DNA from: Streptantibioticus rubrisoli
GTDB taxonomy: Bacteria; Actinomycetota; Actinomycetes; Streptomycetales; Streptomycetaceae
Assembly (NCBI RefSeq): GCF_024436055.1
Contig: NZ_JANFNH010000059.1
Span: 1-41,546 of the forward strand
Direction: 5' to 3'
DNA length: 41,546 nt
Notes under the pieces: generated by a model
The model's database searches: none
Told to the model about the DNA's origin: nothing
The model's input: only the letters and a program-made list of their open reading frames with translations
Shown here: piece by piece, positions 25,859-34,042 of the stretch
Position numbering within the stretch: position 1 is the first letter of the stretch
Layout: the number at the start of each line of letters is the position of its first letter
Position numbers and translations under genes: made by a program

Positions 25859-27498
25859 GCACTGCAAGCCACGAGGTGAACGCCTCCGCACGGCGGGGCA
25901 AGGCCCCGGCCGGTGAGCGGCTGGCGGACTGGGCCGACGGCCGGCTGGGCATCTACAGCCTCGCCAAGGCCAACATGCGCAAGATCTTCCCGGACCACTG
26001 GTCCTTCATGCTGGGTGAGATCTGCCTCTACAGCTTCGTCATCATCATCCTCACGGGTGTGTACCTGACGTTGTTCTTCCACCCGAGCATGCAGGAGGTC
26101 GTCTACAACGGCCCCTACGTGCCGCTGCAGGGCATCCGCATGTCGGAGGCCTTCGCGTCGACCATGCACATCAGCTTCGAGGTGCGCGGTGGTCTGCTGA
26201 TCCGTCAGATCCACCACTGGGCGGCGCTGGTCTTCGTGGCCGCGATGCTCGTGCACATGATGCGGGTGTTCTTCACCGGCGCGTTCCGCAAGCCGCGTGA
26301 GGTCAACTGGGTCTTCGGCTTCCTGCTGCTCGTCCTCGGCATGTTCACCGGTTTCACTGGTTACTCGCTGCCGGACGACCTGCTGTCGGGTACCGGTGTC
26401 CGGTTCATGGAGGGCGCGATCCTGTCGGTCCCGATCGTCGGGACCTACCTGCAGATGTTCCTGTTCGGCGGCGAGTTCCCCGGACACGACTTCGTCTCGC
26501 GCTTCTACACGATCCACATCCTGCTGCTGCCGGGCATCATGGCCGCGCTGCTGGTGGGCCACCTGATCCTGGTCTTCTACCACAAGCACACGCAGTGGGC
26601 GGGTCCCGGCCGCACCAACAAGAACGTGGTCGGCATGCCGCTGCTGCCGGTGTACATGGCGAAGGCGGGCGGCTTCTTCTTCCTGGTCTTCGGTGTCATC
26701 GCGGCCGTCGCGGCGATCGCCACGATCAACCCGATCTGGGCGTTCGGCCCGTACCGGCCGGACCAGGTGTCCACCGGCGCGCAGCCCGACTGGTACATGG
26801 GCTTCTCCGAGGGCCTGATCCGTGTCATGCCGGGCTGGGAGATCAACTTCTGGGGTCACACCCTCCAGTTGGGTGTGTTCATCCCGCTGGTCATCTTCCC
26901 GCTGGTGCTGGTGACGATCGCGGTGTGGCCGTTCATCGAGGCCTGGGTCACCGGTGACGACCGCGAGCACCACCTCCTGGACCGGCCGCGCAACCGCCCG
27001 GTGCGCACCGCCTTCGGCGCGGCGTGGATCGCGTGGTACCTGATCCTGCTGGTGGGTGGTGGCAACGACCTGTGGGCGACCCACTTCCACCTGTCGATCA
27101 ACGCCATCACCTGGACCGTCCGCATCGGCTTCTTCGCGATCCCCGTGCTGACGTTCGTGGTCACCAAGCGGATCTGCCTGGGTCTGCAGCACCGTGACCG
27201 CGACAAGGTGCTGCACGGTCGGGAGACCGGCGTCATCAAGCGGCTGCCGCACGGTGAGTTCATCGAGGTGCACGAGCCGCTGCCGCAGGACCAGTTGCAC
27301 ACCCTCACCGCGCACGACCAGCCCAAGCCGCTGGAGTTCGGCCCCGAGGTCGACGAGAACGGTGTGCAGCGCAAGCTGGGCCGTACGTCCAAGCTGCGCG
27401 CCAAGCTCTCCCGCGCGGTGTACGGCGAGGGGGCGCAGATCCCCAAGCCGACCGCGGCCGAGCACGCGGAGATCACCAGCGGCCACGGCCACCACTGA
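25855..27498 (+). CDS. qcrB: Cytochrome b subunit QcrB
   Basis: 547 aa. It carries both b haems (His pairs in MHISFEVRGGLLIRQIHHWAAL, VAAMLVHMM and FYTIHILLLPG, GHLILVFYHKH) and the quinol site with the PDW motif (GAQPDWYMGFSEG in place of PEWY). The protein has about nine membrane helices. A long C-terminal cytosolic tail (about 440-547) ends SGHGHH, as usual for actinobacteria. It oxidises menaquinol and is the known target of Q203-type inhibitors in mycobacteria. ATG at 25855 in ATGA. Confidence 0.97.
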   Translation: MSTASHEVNASARRGKAPAGERLADWADGRLGIYSLAKANMRKIFPDHWSFMLGEICLYSFVIIILTGVYLTLFFHPSMQEVVYNGPYVPLQGIRMSEAFASTMHISFEVRGGLLIRQIHHWAALVFVAAMLVHMMRVFFTGAFRKPREVNWVFGFLLLVLGMFTGFTGYSLPDDLLSGTGVRFMEGAILSVPIVGTYLQMFLFGGEFPGHDFVSRFYTIHILLLPGIMAALLVGHLILVFYHKHTQWAGPGRTNKNVVGMPLLPVYMAKAGGFFFLVFGVIAAVAAIATINPIWAFGPYRPDQVSTGAQPDWYMGFSEGLIRVMPGWEINFWGHTLQLGVFIPLVIFPLVLVTIAVWPFIEAWVTGDDREHHLLDRPRNRPVRTAFGAAWIAWYLILLVGGGNDLWATHFHLSINAITWTVRIGFFAIPVLTFVVTKRICLGLQHRDRDKVLHGRETGVIKRLPHGEFIEVHEPLPQDQLHTLTAHDQPKPLEFGPEVDENGVQRKLGRTSKLRAKLSRAVYGEGAQIPKPTAAEHAEITSGHGHH

Positions 27499-27528
27499 TC
27501 CCACCGCACAGCAACTGATCGCCACAGA

Positions 27529-27578
27529 CCAGGACCCCGGTCCGGACCCCGCCACGGGGACCCGGGCCGGGGTCCTGG
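27529..27578 (+). terminator. Terminator after qcrB
   Basis: Perfect 12-bp outer stem CCAGGACCCCGG (27529-27540) / CCGGGGTCCTGG (27567-27578) with an inner CCCCG/CGGGG stem (27547-27551 and 27555-27559) in the loop. It lies 30 bp after the qcrB stop. Confidence 0.85.
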
Positions 27579-27705
27579 CGTGTCCGTACTGCGGGCGTGG
27601 TGCCCGCACGACCCCGGTACGCCGATAGGCTCAGGGGTGTCCGGAACGCCACCGGCCAAGCCGTCACCGCACAGCCAGCGCCATCGATCGCCAGGAGCGT
27701 GGAAC

Positions 27706-28770
27706 ATGAACGCCCAGACCCCAGCCGGAGGCGAGACCGTGGCGGCACACAGCTGGCCGGACGTACTGAGCGACCTGCTGGCGGGCCGGGACCTGTCCGC
27801 GGACGACGCCGCGTGGGCGATGGACCGGATCATGAGCGGCGAGGCGAGCGACGCCCAGATCGCCGGGTTCGCGGTGGCGCTGCGCGCCAAGGGCGAGACG
27901 GTCGAGGAGCTCTCCGGAATCGTCCGGACGATGTTCGAGCACGCCAAGCTGATCGAGGTGCCGGGCCCCTCGGTGGACATCGTCGGCACCGGCGGCGACC
28001 GGGCCAAGACGGTCAACATCTCCACCATGTCGGCGATCGTGGTGGCCGGTACGGGTGCGAAGGTCGTCAAGCACGGCAACCGCTCCGCGTCCTCGGCCAG
28101 CGGGGCCTCCGATGTGCTGGAGCGGCTCGGCGTCAATCTGGAGCTGACCCCGCAGCGGGTGGTGGAGGTCGCGGAGGAGGCGGGCATCACCTTCTGCTTC
28201 GCCGTGAAGTTCCATCCCGCGCTACGCCATGTGGCCCGCGCCAGGCGGGAGTTGGGCATCCCGACGGCGTTCAACTTCCTCGGCCCGCTGACCAACCCGG
28301 CCCGGGTACGTGCCCAGGCCACCGGGGTCGCCGACGCGCGGATGGCGCCGATCCTGGCGGGTGTGCTGGCCGACCGCGGTTCCTCCGCGCTCGTCTTCCG
28401 CGGCGACGACGGTCTGGACGAGCTGACCACCACCGCGACCTCCCAGGTGTGGGTGGTACGCGACGGCAAGGTCGACCAGGTCTCCTTCGACCCGAGGTCG
28501 GTCGGCCTGGAGCTGGTCCCCGTGGAGGCGCTGCGCGGCGCCGACGCGGCGTACAACGCGGAGGTGGCCCGCAGAGTGCTCGCCGGTGAGCGCGGGCCCG
28601 TCCGCGACGCGGTACTCCTCAACTCGGCCGCCGCCCTGGTCGCGTTGAACCCGGCCGACGCCCCGCTGGAGTCCCAGATCGCCGCGGCGATGGCACGCGC
28701 CGCGGAGTCCATCGACTCGGGCGCGGCCCAGCGGGTCCTGGACCGCTGGGTGGCCGCGAGCAACGCGTAG
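27706..28770 (+). CDS. trpD: Anthranilate phosphoribosyltransferase TrpD
   Basis: 354 aa. It transfers the phosphoribosyl group to anthranilate in tryptophan synthesis. Motifs: [21 protein letters not shown] (PRPP site), [22 protein letters not shown] (substrate and Mg site), [15 protein letters not shown] and [11 protein letters not shown]. The gene stands alone, away from other trp genes, next to qcrB, as in other Streptomyces. ATG at 27706 with CCAGGAG 8 nt upstream. The downstream palindromes at 28804-28851 probably end its transcript. Confidence 0.95.
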   Translation: MNAQTPAGGETVAAHSWPDVLSDLLAGRDLSADDAAWAMDRIMSGEASDAQIAGFAVALRAKGETVEELSGIVRTMFEHAKLIEVPGPSVDIVGTGGDRAKTVNISTMSAIVVAGTGAKVVKHGNRSASSASGASDVLERLGVNLELTPQRVVEVAEEAGITFCFAVKFHPALRHVARARRELGIPTAFNFLGPLTNPARVRAQATGVADARMAPILAGVLADRGSSALVFRGDDGLDELTTTATSQVWVVRDGKVDQVSFDPRSVGLELVPVEALRGADAAYNAEVARRVLAGERGPVRDAVLLNSAAALVALNPADAPLESQIAAAMARAAESIDSGAAQRVLDRWVAASNA

Positions 28771-28803
28771 GCCTTCCCGGCGGAGTGATATCCAGCGGGA
28801 TGT

Positions 28804-28851
28804 CTGGGGGCGCAGCGCCCCCAGCGGGGGTTCGGGGGCGGAGCCCCCGAA
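28804..28851. repeat. Two adjacent GC palindromes (REP-like, terminator-like)
   Basis: First hairpin 28804-28824: CTGGGGGCGC / GCGCCCCCAG around one A. Second 28831-28851: TTCGGGGGC / GCCCCCGAA around GGA. The second is further enclosed by AGCGGGGGTT and AACCCCTGCT with one mismatch. Similar paired palindromes recur after genes across Streptomyces chromosomes. They lie 33 bp after trpD and just before the promoter of the next gene. Confidence 0.75.
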
Positions 28852-28864
28852 GTGAAACCCCTGC

Positions 28865-28870
28865 TACAAT
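28865..28870 (+). promoter_or_regulatory. -10 element TACAAT before the SAM riboswitch
   Basis: TACAAT matches the -10 consensus in five of six bases and lies about 9 bp before the conserved riboswitch start. The -35 region would overlap the right arm of the palindrome at 28831-28851 and is not consensus. Confidence 0.55.
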
Positions 28871-28878
28871 CCCGTCCA

Positions 28879-28990
28879 AGGTCACGAGCGACAGCGATAC
28901 TGCCCCGGCTTGCTGTCCGGCAACCCTCCGTCCGTGGCGGGGTGCCCCGGGTGATGACCAGGCCGTAGGCAGCGAGGCCTGCGGCAAGCG
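28879..28990 (+). ncRNA. SAM riboswitch, SAM-IV type
   Basis: The conserved SAM aptamer core is present: P1 GGTCA (28880-28884) with TGACC (28955-28959), the GAGCG bulge, CCCCGGCTTGCTG, CCGGCAACCCTCCG and GGGGTGCCCCGGGTGATGA. An extra 3' stem around AGGCCGTAGGC and GAGGCCTGCGGC follows P1, the layout of the actinobacterial SAM-IV class. It senses S-adenosylmethionine and controls the class V aminotransferase 145 bp downstream. Confidence 0.78.
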
Positions 28991-28998
28991 CGGACCCT

Positions 28999-29036
28999 CG
29001 CGAATCCAGGGGGTCCTGGTTATCGCGGGAGTTTTT
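28999..29036 (+). terminator. Riboswitch-linked intrinsic terminator
   Basis: CGCGA (28999-29003) pairs with TCGCG (29023-29027), and inside it CCAGG (29006-29010) pairs with CCTGG (29015-29019). GGGAGTTTTT follows. A T-run is rare for terminators in this GC-rich genome, which makes this a good candidate expression platform. An alternative pairing GGACCC (28992-28997) / GGGTCC (29011-29016) competes with it and could be the antiterminator. Confidence 0.7.
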
Positions 29037-29134
29037 GTGAGCAAGCGAATGCGATAGGGCCGGTCGGCCCCTTTTCCCATTTCCTTTCGAGGCCTTCGCC
29101 TCGCACCACCGCTTGCCCTCAGGGAGATTTCGCC

Positions 29135-30478
29135 ATGTCCGTACTCAACCCTGCCGTCGACCAGACCATTTGTGCCCCATTGCCCGTTCTCGGCCGTGAT
29201 GTAGTCGTTCCGCTGGCCAACGGGGGCGAAGTCGCCTATGCCGCGCTGGATTACGCGGCCAGTGCCCCCGCTTTGCAGCGGGTCTGGGACGATGTGGCCG
29301 GATATGCTCCGTACTACGGCAGCGTGCACCGCGGCGCGGGATATCTGTCCCAGTTGTCCACCGACCTTTTTGAGCAAAGCCGGGCAACCGTCGCGGAGTT
29401 CCTCGGCTGCCGCCCCGGCGACCAACTCGTCTTCACCCGTTCCACCACCGACTCGCTCAACCTGCTCGCCGCCGTACTGCCGCCCGGCACCCGGGTGTTC
29501 GTCTTCGAGACCGAGCACCACGCCGCGCTGCTGCCCTGGCGCGGCGCCGAGGTCACCTACCTCGACGCCCCCCGCACCCCCGGCGAGGCGGTCGGCACTC
29601 TGGAGCGTGCCCTCGCCGACCGCACCCCCTACGGCCCGGCCCTGGTCTGCGTGACCGGCGCGTCCAACGTCACCGGCGAACTGTGGCCGGTACGCGAACT
29701 GGCCGCCGCCGCACACGCGCACGGTGCCCGGATCGTGCTCGACGCGGCACAGCTCGCGCCCCACCGGCCGGTGGACATCGGCGAGTTGGACGTGGACTAC
29801 GTCGCCTTCTCCGGGCACAAGCTCTACGCGCCGTTCGGCGCCGGGGTGCTGGCCGGCCGGGCCGACTGGCTGCGGGCCGCCGAGCCGTACCTGGCGGGCG
29901 GCGGCGCCAGCAAGCAGGTCGCCCGGCGCGCCGACGGCGGGCTCGACGTCGAATGGCACACCACGGCCGCCCGCCACGAGGCCGGTTCGCCGAACGTGAT
30001 CGGCGCGTACGCCATCGCCTCCGCCTGCCGGGCGCTGACCGAAGCCGGGTTCGGGCCGCTGGTCGCCCGCGAGCAGGCGCTGGTCTGCCGGGTGCTGTCC
30101 GCTCTGGCGCGAATCCCGCAGGTCAAGGTGCTCTCGCTGTTCGGTGAGCGGGCCGAGCGGGTGGGCGTGGTCTCGTTCGTGGTGGACGGCTGGGACAGCT
30201 CGCACTTCGCCGCCGCGCTCTCCGCGCGGTACGGCATCGGGGTGCGCGACGGACTGTTCTGCGCGCACCCCCTGGTCCGTACGCTGCTCGGCGCCGAGCC
30301 GGACAGCGCGGGGGAGTGCGGTGCGTCGGAGTCGGAGCCGGGGGAGCGTTCGCTCAGCGCGGTCCGGGTCAGCTTCGGCGTCGGCACCCCGGACGAGCAT
30401 GTGGAGCGCTTCCTGGGCGCGGTGGCGGCGCTCGTCGGCGACGGCCCGGGGCCGCTGCTCGCCGAAGGCGGCCGGTAA
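29135..30478 (+). CDS. SufS-like class V aminotransferase under SAM riboswitch control
   Basis: 447 aa. PLP fold: FTRSTTDSLNLLA, TEHHAALLPW, VTGASNVTGELWPV, VLDAAQLAPHRPVD, the PLP Lys in FSGHKLYAPFG (K229), and C376 in RDGLFCAHPLVRTLLG, at the place of the SufS persulfide Cys (normally HHCAQP). It is therefore either a cysteine desulfurase or a related C-S lyase. Control by a SAM riboswitch points to sulfur or methionine metabolism rather than general Fe-S assembly. No suf genes are adjacent. ATG at 29135 with CAGGGAG about 8 nt upstream. Residues 390-410 (SAGECGASESEPGERS) form an acidic insert. Confidence 0.9.
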   Translation: MSVLNPAVDQTICAPLPVLGRDVVVPLANGGEVAYAALDYAASAPALQRVWDDVAGYAPYYGSVHRGAGYLSQLSTDLFEQSRATVAEFLGCRPGDQLVFTRSTTDSLNLLAAVLPPGTRVFVFETEHHAALLPWRGAEVTYLDAPRTPGEAVGTLERALADRTPYGPALVCVTGASNVTGELWPVRELAAAAHAHGARIVLDAAQLAPHRPVDIGELDVDYVAFSGHKLYAPFGAGVLAGRADWLRAAEPYLAGGGASKQVARRADGGLDVEWHTTAARHEAGSPNVIGAYAIASACRALTEAGFGPLVAREQALVCRVLSALARIPQVKVLSLFGERAERVGVVSFVVDGWDSSHFAAALSARYGIGVRDGLFCAHPLVRTLLGAEPDSAGECGASESEPGERSLSAVRVSFGVGTPDEHVERFLGAVAALVGDGPGPLLAEGGR

Positions 30479-30529
30479 GGGCGCAACGGGTGCACCGGGG
30501 ACGGGAGTTGGGCGCCGGGCCGCGGCTGA

Positions 30530-30811
30530 TCAGCCCTCCAGGCCGATGGCGAACGCCGCTTCCAGGTCGTGCTGGGAATAGGTGCGGAACGCCACGTGGG
30601 TGTCGGTGGCGGCGACGCCGGGGATCTTGCTGATCTTGCCCGGGATGACGTCCGCGAGGTCGTCGTGCCGGGCCACCCGCACCATGGCGACCAGGTCGTA
30701 GGTGCCGGTGACCGAGTAGACCTCGCTCACGTGATCCAGCCCGGCGATCGACTCGGCGATCTCTGGGATGCGGTCGACGTCGGTCTTGATGAGCACGATC
30801 GCGGTGATCAC
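30530..30811 (-). CDS. Stand-alone Lrp/AsnC ligand-binding (RAM) domain protein
   Basis: 93 aa. Only the C-terminal effector-binding domain of Lrp/AsnC regulators is present (MITAIVLIKTDVDRIPEIAESIAGLDHVSEVYSVTGTYDLVAMVRV); the helix-turn-helix is absent. Such proteins form dimer-octamer assemblies and may bind amino acids or modulate other Lrp proteins. GTG start with GAGGAG about 10 nt upstream. The gene converges on the riboswitch-controlled aminotransferase and is followed on its strand by nothing else before it. Confidence 0.9.
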   Translation of the reverse strand: MITAIVLIKTDVDRIPEIAESIAGLDHVSEVYSVTGTYDLVAMVRVARHDDLADVIPGKISKIPGVAATDTHVAFRTYSQHDLEAAFAIGLEG

Positions 30812-30850
30812 GGCTGGCTGTCTCCTCGGGTCGCGGCCTGTCCGGCCAGC

Positions 30851-31630
30851 TTAGGCGCTGCGCGGCGGATCGGGGTCCCGGGATCGGAACCACGCCCAGG
30901 TGCACACGAACCCGAACGCGAACCCGATGACGTGCGCGAGGTAGGCGACGCCGGGACCGTGCTGCGGAATCCGGGCCGACAGCCACTGCAGGACGAACCA
31001 GAAGCCCAGCACCAGCCAGGCCGGAAAGCGCAGCGGCAACCCCATCAGGAACGGGAAGAGGCTGGTCACCCGGGCCTTCGGATACAGGTAGAGGTAACCG
31101 CCGAGCACGCCCGCGATGGCCCCGGAGGCGCCCACCAGCGTCTGCGCCGAGCGGGCGTGGCCGAGCGCGTAGCCGAACGTGGCCAGGTACCCGGCGGCCA
31201 GGTAGAACAGCGCGTACCGGCACCGCCCCATCCGCCGCTCCACCCCGGCGCCGAAGACGGCCAGGAACAGCATGTTGCCCAGCAGGTGCGGCCAGCCGCC
31301 GTGCACGAACAGCGCGGTCAGTACCGACACCATCGGCACCTTCACCCGTCCCGGCGGTACCTGGCAGCCGGGCGGCAGCCCCAGCGCGGTGGTGTGCAGC
31401 GGGCCGCGCCACAGCTCGCTGGGGATCACCCCCCAGCGGTCGAAGTACAGCGCCTGCGCGCACAGCTGCGCCTTCCCCGAGCCGTACGCGGGGTCCAGAC
31501 CGGAGATCGGGCCGACCGCGAAGACCACCGCGCACAGCCCGATCACCGCGTAGGTGACCACCGGCAGCGGCTGCCGCGAGCGGTGCGTGACCTGGTCCAG
31601 GAGCTGTGTGACGCGGCGGAGCGCGGGCAT
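30851..31630 (-). CDS. Rhomboid-family intramembrane serine protease
   Basis: 259 aa, six to seven membrane helices. The catalytic dyad S169 (GASGAIAG) and H233 (AYLAHVIGFAFG), and the helix-2 motif H110-GGWPHLLGN are all present, so it should be active. The loop before helix 2 contains two Cys (AQLCAQA and PPGCQVPP) on the outer side that may pair, as in actinobacterial rhomboids. Substrates are unknown. It lies 39 bp upstream of the RAM-domain gene, in one likely transcript. Confidence 0.93.
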   Translation of the reverse strand: MPALRRVTQLLDQVTHRSRQPLPVVTYAVIGLCAVVFAVGPISGLDPAYGSGKAQLCAQALYFDRWGVIPSELWRGPLHTTALGLPPGCQVPPGRVKVPMVSVLTALFVHGGWPHLLGNMLFLAVFGAGVERRMGRCRYALFYLAAGYLATFGYALGHARSAQTLVGASGAIAGVLGGYLYLYPKARVTSLFPFLMGLPLRFPAWLVLGFWFVLQWLSARIPQHGPGVAYLAHVIGFAFGFVCTWAWFRSRDPDPPRSA

Positions 31631-31817
31631 GAGCCGATCATGGCGGAACGGGCCTGCCGGACACAGGCCGCCTCGCCGGACGGCCTGCCGGACTCCCGCA
31701 GCGCGGGCGAGCCGCTAGGCCGTAGGGTTGCCCGAGCGCAACCGCATCCTTTGAGCCAGGCCCAGCCGTGCCCGCCGGGCGCCTGGGCACGGCCCCGCGA
31801 ACCGAGAAGAGGACGAC

Positions 31818-32072
31818 ATGCCGGTCCCCCTGTCGACGGCCACGACCCGGTGGCGTTGCACGCTGTGCGGCAACCTCACCCGGTTCGACGTCACCCGCTC
31901 CAGCAGGGTCGTCGAGTATGTCCACCTGGACCTGGCGGGTGAGCCGACGGTGGAGGAGCGCGAGGTGCTCAGCGAGACGGTGGAATCGGTGCGCTGCCGC
32001 TGGTGCAACGCCGCCGACCAGGTCGAACTGGTGGACCGCCCGGCCCCCGGCGCGGAGCCAGGGCAGGTCTGA
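31818..32072 (+). CDS. Small zinc-ribbon protein
   Basis: 84 aa. Two Cys pairs, WRCTLCGN and VRCRWCNA, about 45 residues apart, fit a zinc ribbon. No membrane segment. It is conserved in Streptomyces beside the NYN-domain gene 61 bp downstream; the role is unknown, possibly nucleic-acid related by context. ATG at 31818 after AGAAGAGGACGAC. Confidence 0.85.
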   Translation: MPVPLSTATTRWRCTLCGNLTRFDVTRSSRVVEYVHLDLAGEPTVEEREVLSETVESVRCRWCNAADQVELVDRPAPGAEPGQV

Positions 32073-32133
32073 CCCGCCTCGGGCGGGGACAATGAGGACG
32101 TACGACGGGGGTGGATACTGACGGGAGTGACTG

Positions 32134-33498
32134 GTGGAGCGTACGGGCGGCAATCCGCAGGCGGAACCGGAGGGCGCCGCCGGGTTTGACGAACCGCTCG
32201 ACCGGCCGCTGCCCGAAGGGGTCCGCCACCGGGTGGTCTCGATAGCGGCCGAGGCCTTCGGCTCGCTGACCGTGGCGGAACTCCCCGCCCAACTGCGACA
32301 GTATGCCCGCTTCACCCCCTCCCGCCGGGCCAAGTTCGCCAGTAACGCGCTGGCCGCCGCCCTGGAGACCGACGCGGTGTTCCGGCAGCGCATCGCCGGA
32401 CGGCTGCGCGAGACCCAGCCGGAGCTGGCCGCCGCCCTGGACGCCGGTACCCCGCCGCCCGCCGCCGATCCGGTGGACGTGGCGGCCGCCGCCTATCTGC
32501 TGCGCCCCGCGGGCTGGTCCAAACTCGTCGCCGCCGCGGGCGAGGAGGCGCAACGCGCCCACGCCGACCAGGTCGGCGCGGAGACCGCCCGCGAGTTGCA
32601 GCAGGTCAAGGCGGAGCTGGTCCGGCTGCGCGGAGCGACCCAGGCCGAGGTGCAGGCCGCCCGCGCCGAACTGGAGACGGCCCGCAGGGAGGCCGAGTCG
32701 CTGCAGCGCAAGCTGCGCAGCGTCACCAGCGACCTTCGCCGCGGCCAGGCGGCCCTGCGCAAGGCCGAGGCCGAGGCTGCGCAGGCCCGTGCCACGGCCG
32801 CCGCGGAACTCGCCGCCGCCGAGGGTGAGGCGCGACGGCTGCGGGCCCGGCTGGCCGAGGCCGAGTCCGCGCTGGAGGCCAGCCGCCGGGCGGTGCGCGA
32901 GGGGCGCAGCGTGGAGGACATGCGGCTGCGGCTGCTGCTGGACACGGTGCTGGACGCGGCCCAGGGCATCCGCCGCGAACTGGCGCTGCCGCCGGTCTCC
33001 GGGCGCCCGGCGGACACCGTGGAGGCGGTGGCGCCCGGCGCGATCAACCCCAGGGACGTGGCCCGGCGCGCGCTGTCCGAGGACGATCCGGCGCTGCTCG
33101 ACCAGTTGCTGGCGCTGCCCCAGGCGCATGTGGTGGTGGACGGCTACAACGTCACCAAGACCGGCTATCCGACGCTGCCGTTGGAGAAGCAGCGGCTGCG
33201 GCTGCTGGGGGGCCTGGCGGTGCTCGCCGCGCAGACCGGTGCCGAGGTCACCTGTGTCTTCGACGGGGCCGAGCTGGCGGCGCCGGTACTGCTGGCGCCA
33301 CCGCGCGGGGTGCGGGTGCTGTTCAGCAAACCCGGTGAGACCGCCGACGAGTTGATCCGGCGGCTGGTACGGGCCGAGCCCCCGGGCCGCCCGGTGGTGG
33401 TGGTCTCCGCCGACCGCGAGGTGGCCGACGGGGTGGCCAAGGCCGGGGCCCGGCCGGTGTCCTCCACGTTGCTGCTGCGTCGGCTCGCGCGCGGCTGA
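32134..33498 (+). CDS. NYN (YacP-like) PIN-fold RNase-like protein with coiled coil
   Basis: 454 aa. Residues about 145-275 are a long Ala/Glu/Arg coiled coil (ELQQVKAELVRLRGATQAEVQAARAEL). Residues about 325-454 are a NYN/YacP domain: VVDGYNVTKTGYP, CVFDGAEL, VVSADREVADGVAKAGA, with Asp residues placed as in PIN-fold nucleases. The Bacillus relative Rae1 cleaves mRNA on the ribosome; whether this one does is unknown. The N-terminal helical domain is actinobacterial. GTG at 32134 with GGGAG 6 nt upstream. It probably shares a transcript with the zinc-ribbon gene. Confidence 0.9.
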   Translation: MERTGGNPQAEPEGAAGFDEPLDRPLPEGVRHRVVSIAAEAFGSLTVAELPAQLRQYARFTPSRRAKFASNALAAALETDAVFRQRIAGRLRETQPELAAALDAGTPPPAADPVDVAAAAYLLRPAGWSKLVAAAGEEAQRAHADQVGAETARELQQVKAELVRLRGATQAEVQAARAELETARREAESLQRKLRSVTSDLRRGQAALRKAEAEAAQARATAAAELAAAEGEARRLRARLAEAESALEASRRAVREGRSVEDMRLRLLLDTVLDAAQGIRRELALPPVSGRPADTVEAVAPGAINPRDVARRALSEDDPALLDQLLALPQAHVVVDGYNVTKTGYPTLPLEKQRLRLLGGLAVLAAQTGAEVTCVFDGAELAAPVLLAPPRGVRVLFSKPGETADELIRRLVRAEPPGRPVVVVSADREVADGVAKAGARPVSSTLLLRRLARG

Positions 33499-33516
33499 CC
33501 GGCGGGAGCGGTCAGC
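33494..33516 (+). terminator. Hairpin over the NYN gene stop codon
   Basis: GCTGACC (33494-33500) / GGTCAGC (33510-33516), a 7-bp stem with a 9-nt loop, overlapping the TGA at 33496-33498. Confidence 0.5.
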
Positions 33517-33692
33517 GAATTTCCCGGACTCGCCAATTGTGCCGGGGAAGTCCGTTTTTGCGGCTTGCGATATTCAAGGTGGCTTTTCTGGTGGCGAGTT
33601 GAGCGGCCCCTCGGGCGCTCACCGCAATTGTGTGGCGCACATCACAGAAAGTCGGTACGGCCGGTTTCCGGCGCAATGTCCCGCCACGGCCG

Positions 33693-33702
33693 GTCAATTG
33701 AC
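33693..33702. promoter_or_regulatory. Palindrome GTCAATTGAC upstream of the first NlpC/P60 gene
   Basis: A perfect 10-bp palindrome in an A/T-richer stretch (33520-33760) that holds no gene, about 65 bp upstream of the likely -35. Possible operator; no regulator recognised. Confidence 0.35.
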
Positions 33703-33766
33703 GGTCACCGGCGGTGGGTTGTCCGTAAAGAACTCGTCTGCTGGCCAACTTTTTTCCCGCGAGGAT

Positions 33767-33796
33767 TTGAACCGATCACAACCTGGTCACTAGGGT
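33767..33796 (+). promoter_or_regulatory. Promoter TTGAAC-18 bp-TAGGGT
   Basis: -35 TTGAAC at 33767-33772 and -10 TAGGGT at 33791-33796. The same TTTGAACCGA box and 18-bp spacing recur at the second NlpC/P60 gene (35272). The start of transcription would be near 33803, just before the riboswitch. Confidence 0.6.
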
Positions 33797-33849
33797 CAGG
33801 CCTCGAACCTCCGCGCAGTCGATCATCCAGCCCGGATGGCAGTGGGGGT

Positions 33850-34022
33850 TACCGCCGAATTCGACGTGTCGGTACGCAGGGCGGGGGATGCCGACGCTCG
33901 GAGCCGGGGAACCACACGTTCCCGGGGTGAATCGGGGTCAGGTCGCGTCGACCAGGACGCGGTGAGACCCCGTAGGGCTACTTCCGGCCCGAACCCGACA
34001 GCTCACCCGGTAGGCGGCCGCA
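33850..34022 (+). ncRNA. c-di-AMP riboswitch (ydaO/yuaA type)
   Basis: Conserved ydaO blocks are present in order: CCGAATTCGACG, GCCGGGGAACCACA, CCCGGGGTGAATCGGGG, CCCCGTAGGGCTACTTCC, GGCCCGAACCCGACAGCT and CACCCGGTAGGCGG. In Streptomyces this RNA sits before cell-wall hydrolase genes (rpfA, NlpC/P60) and lowers expression when c-di-AMP is high. The boundaries are approximate; the ribosome binding site of the gene follows within 25 bp. Confidence 0.87.
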
Positions 34023-34042
34023 GGAAGAAGGAGCTCGCCTCC

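Noticed and set aside
33520-33840. A possible small gene in the A/T-richer gap before the first NlpC/P60 gene
   Set aside because: Short frames have no ribosome binding site or codon bias, and the stretch holds a promoter leading into the riboswitch.
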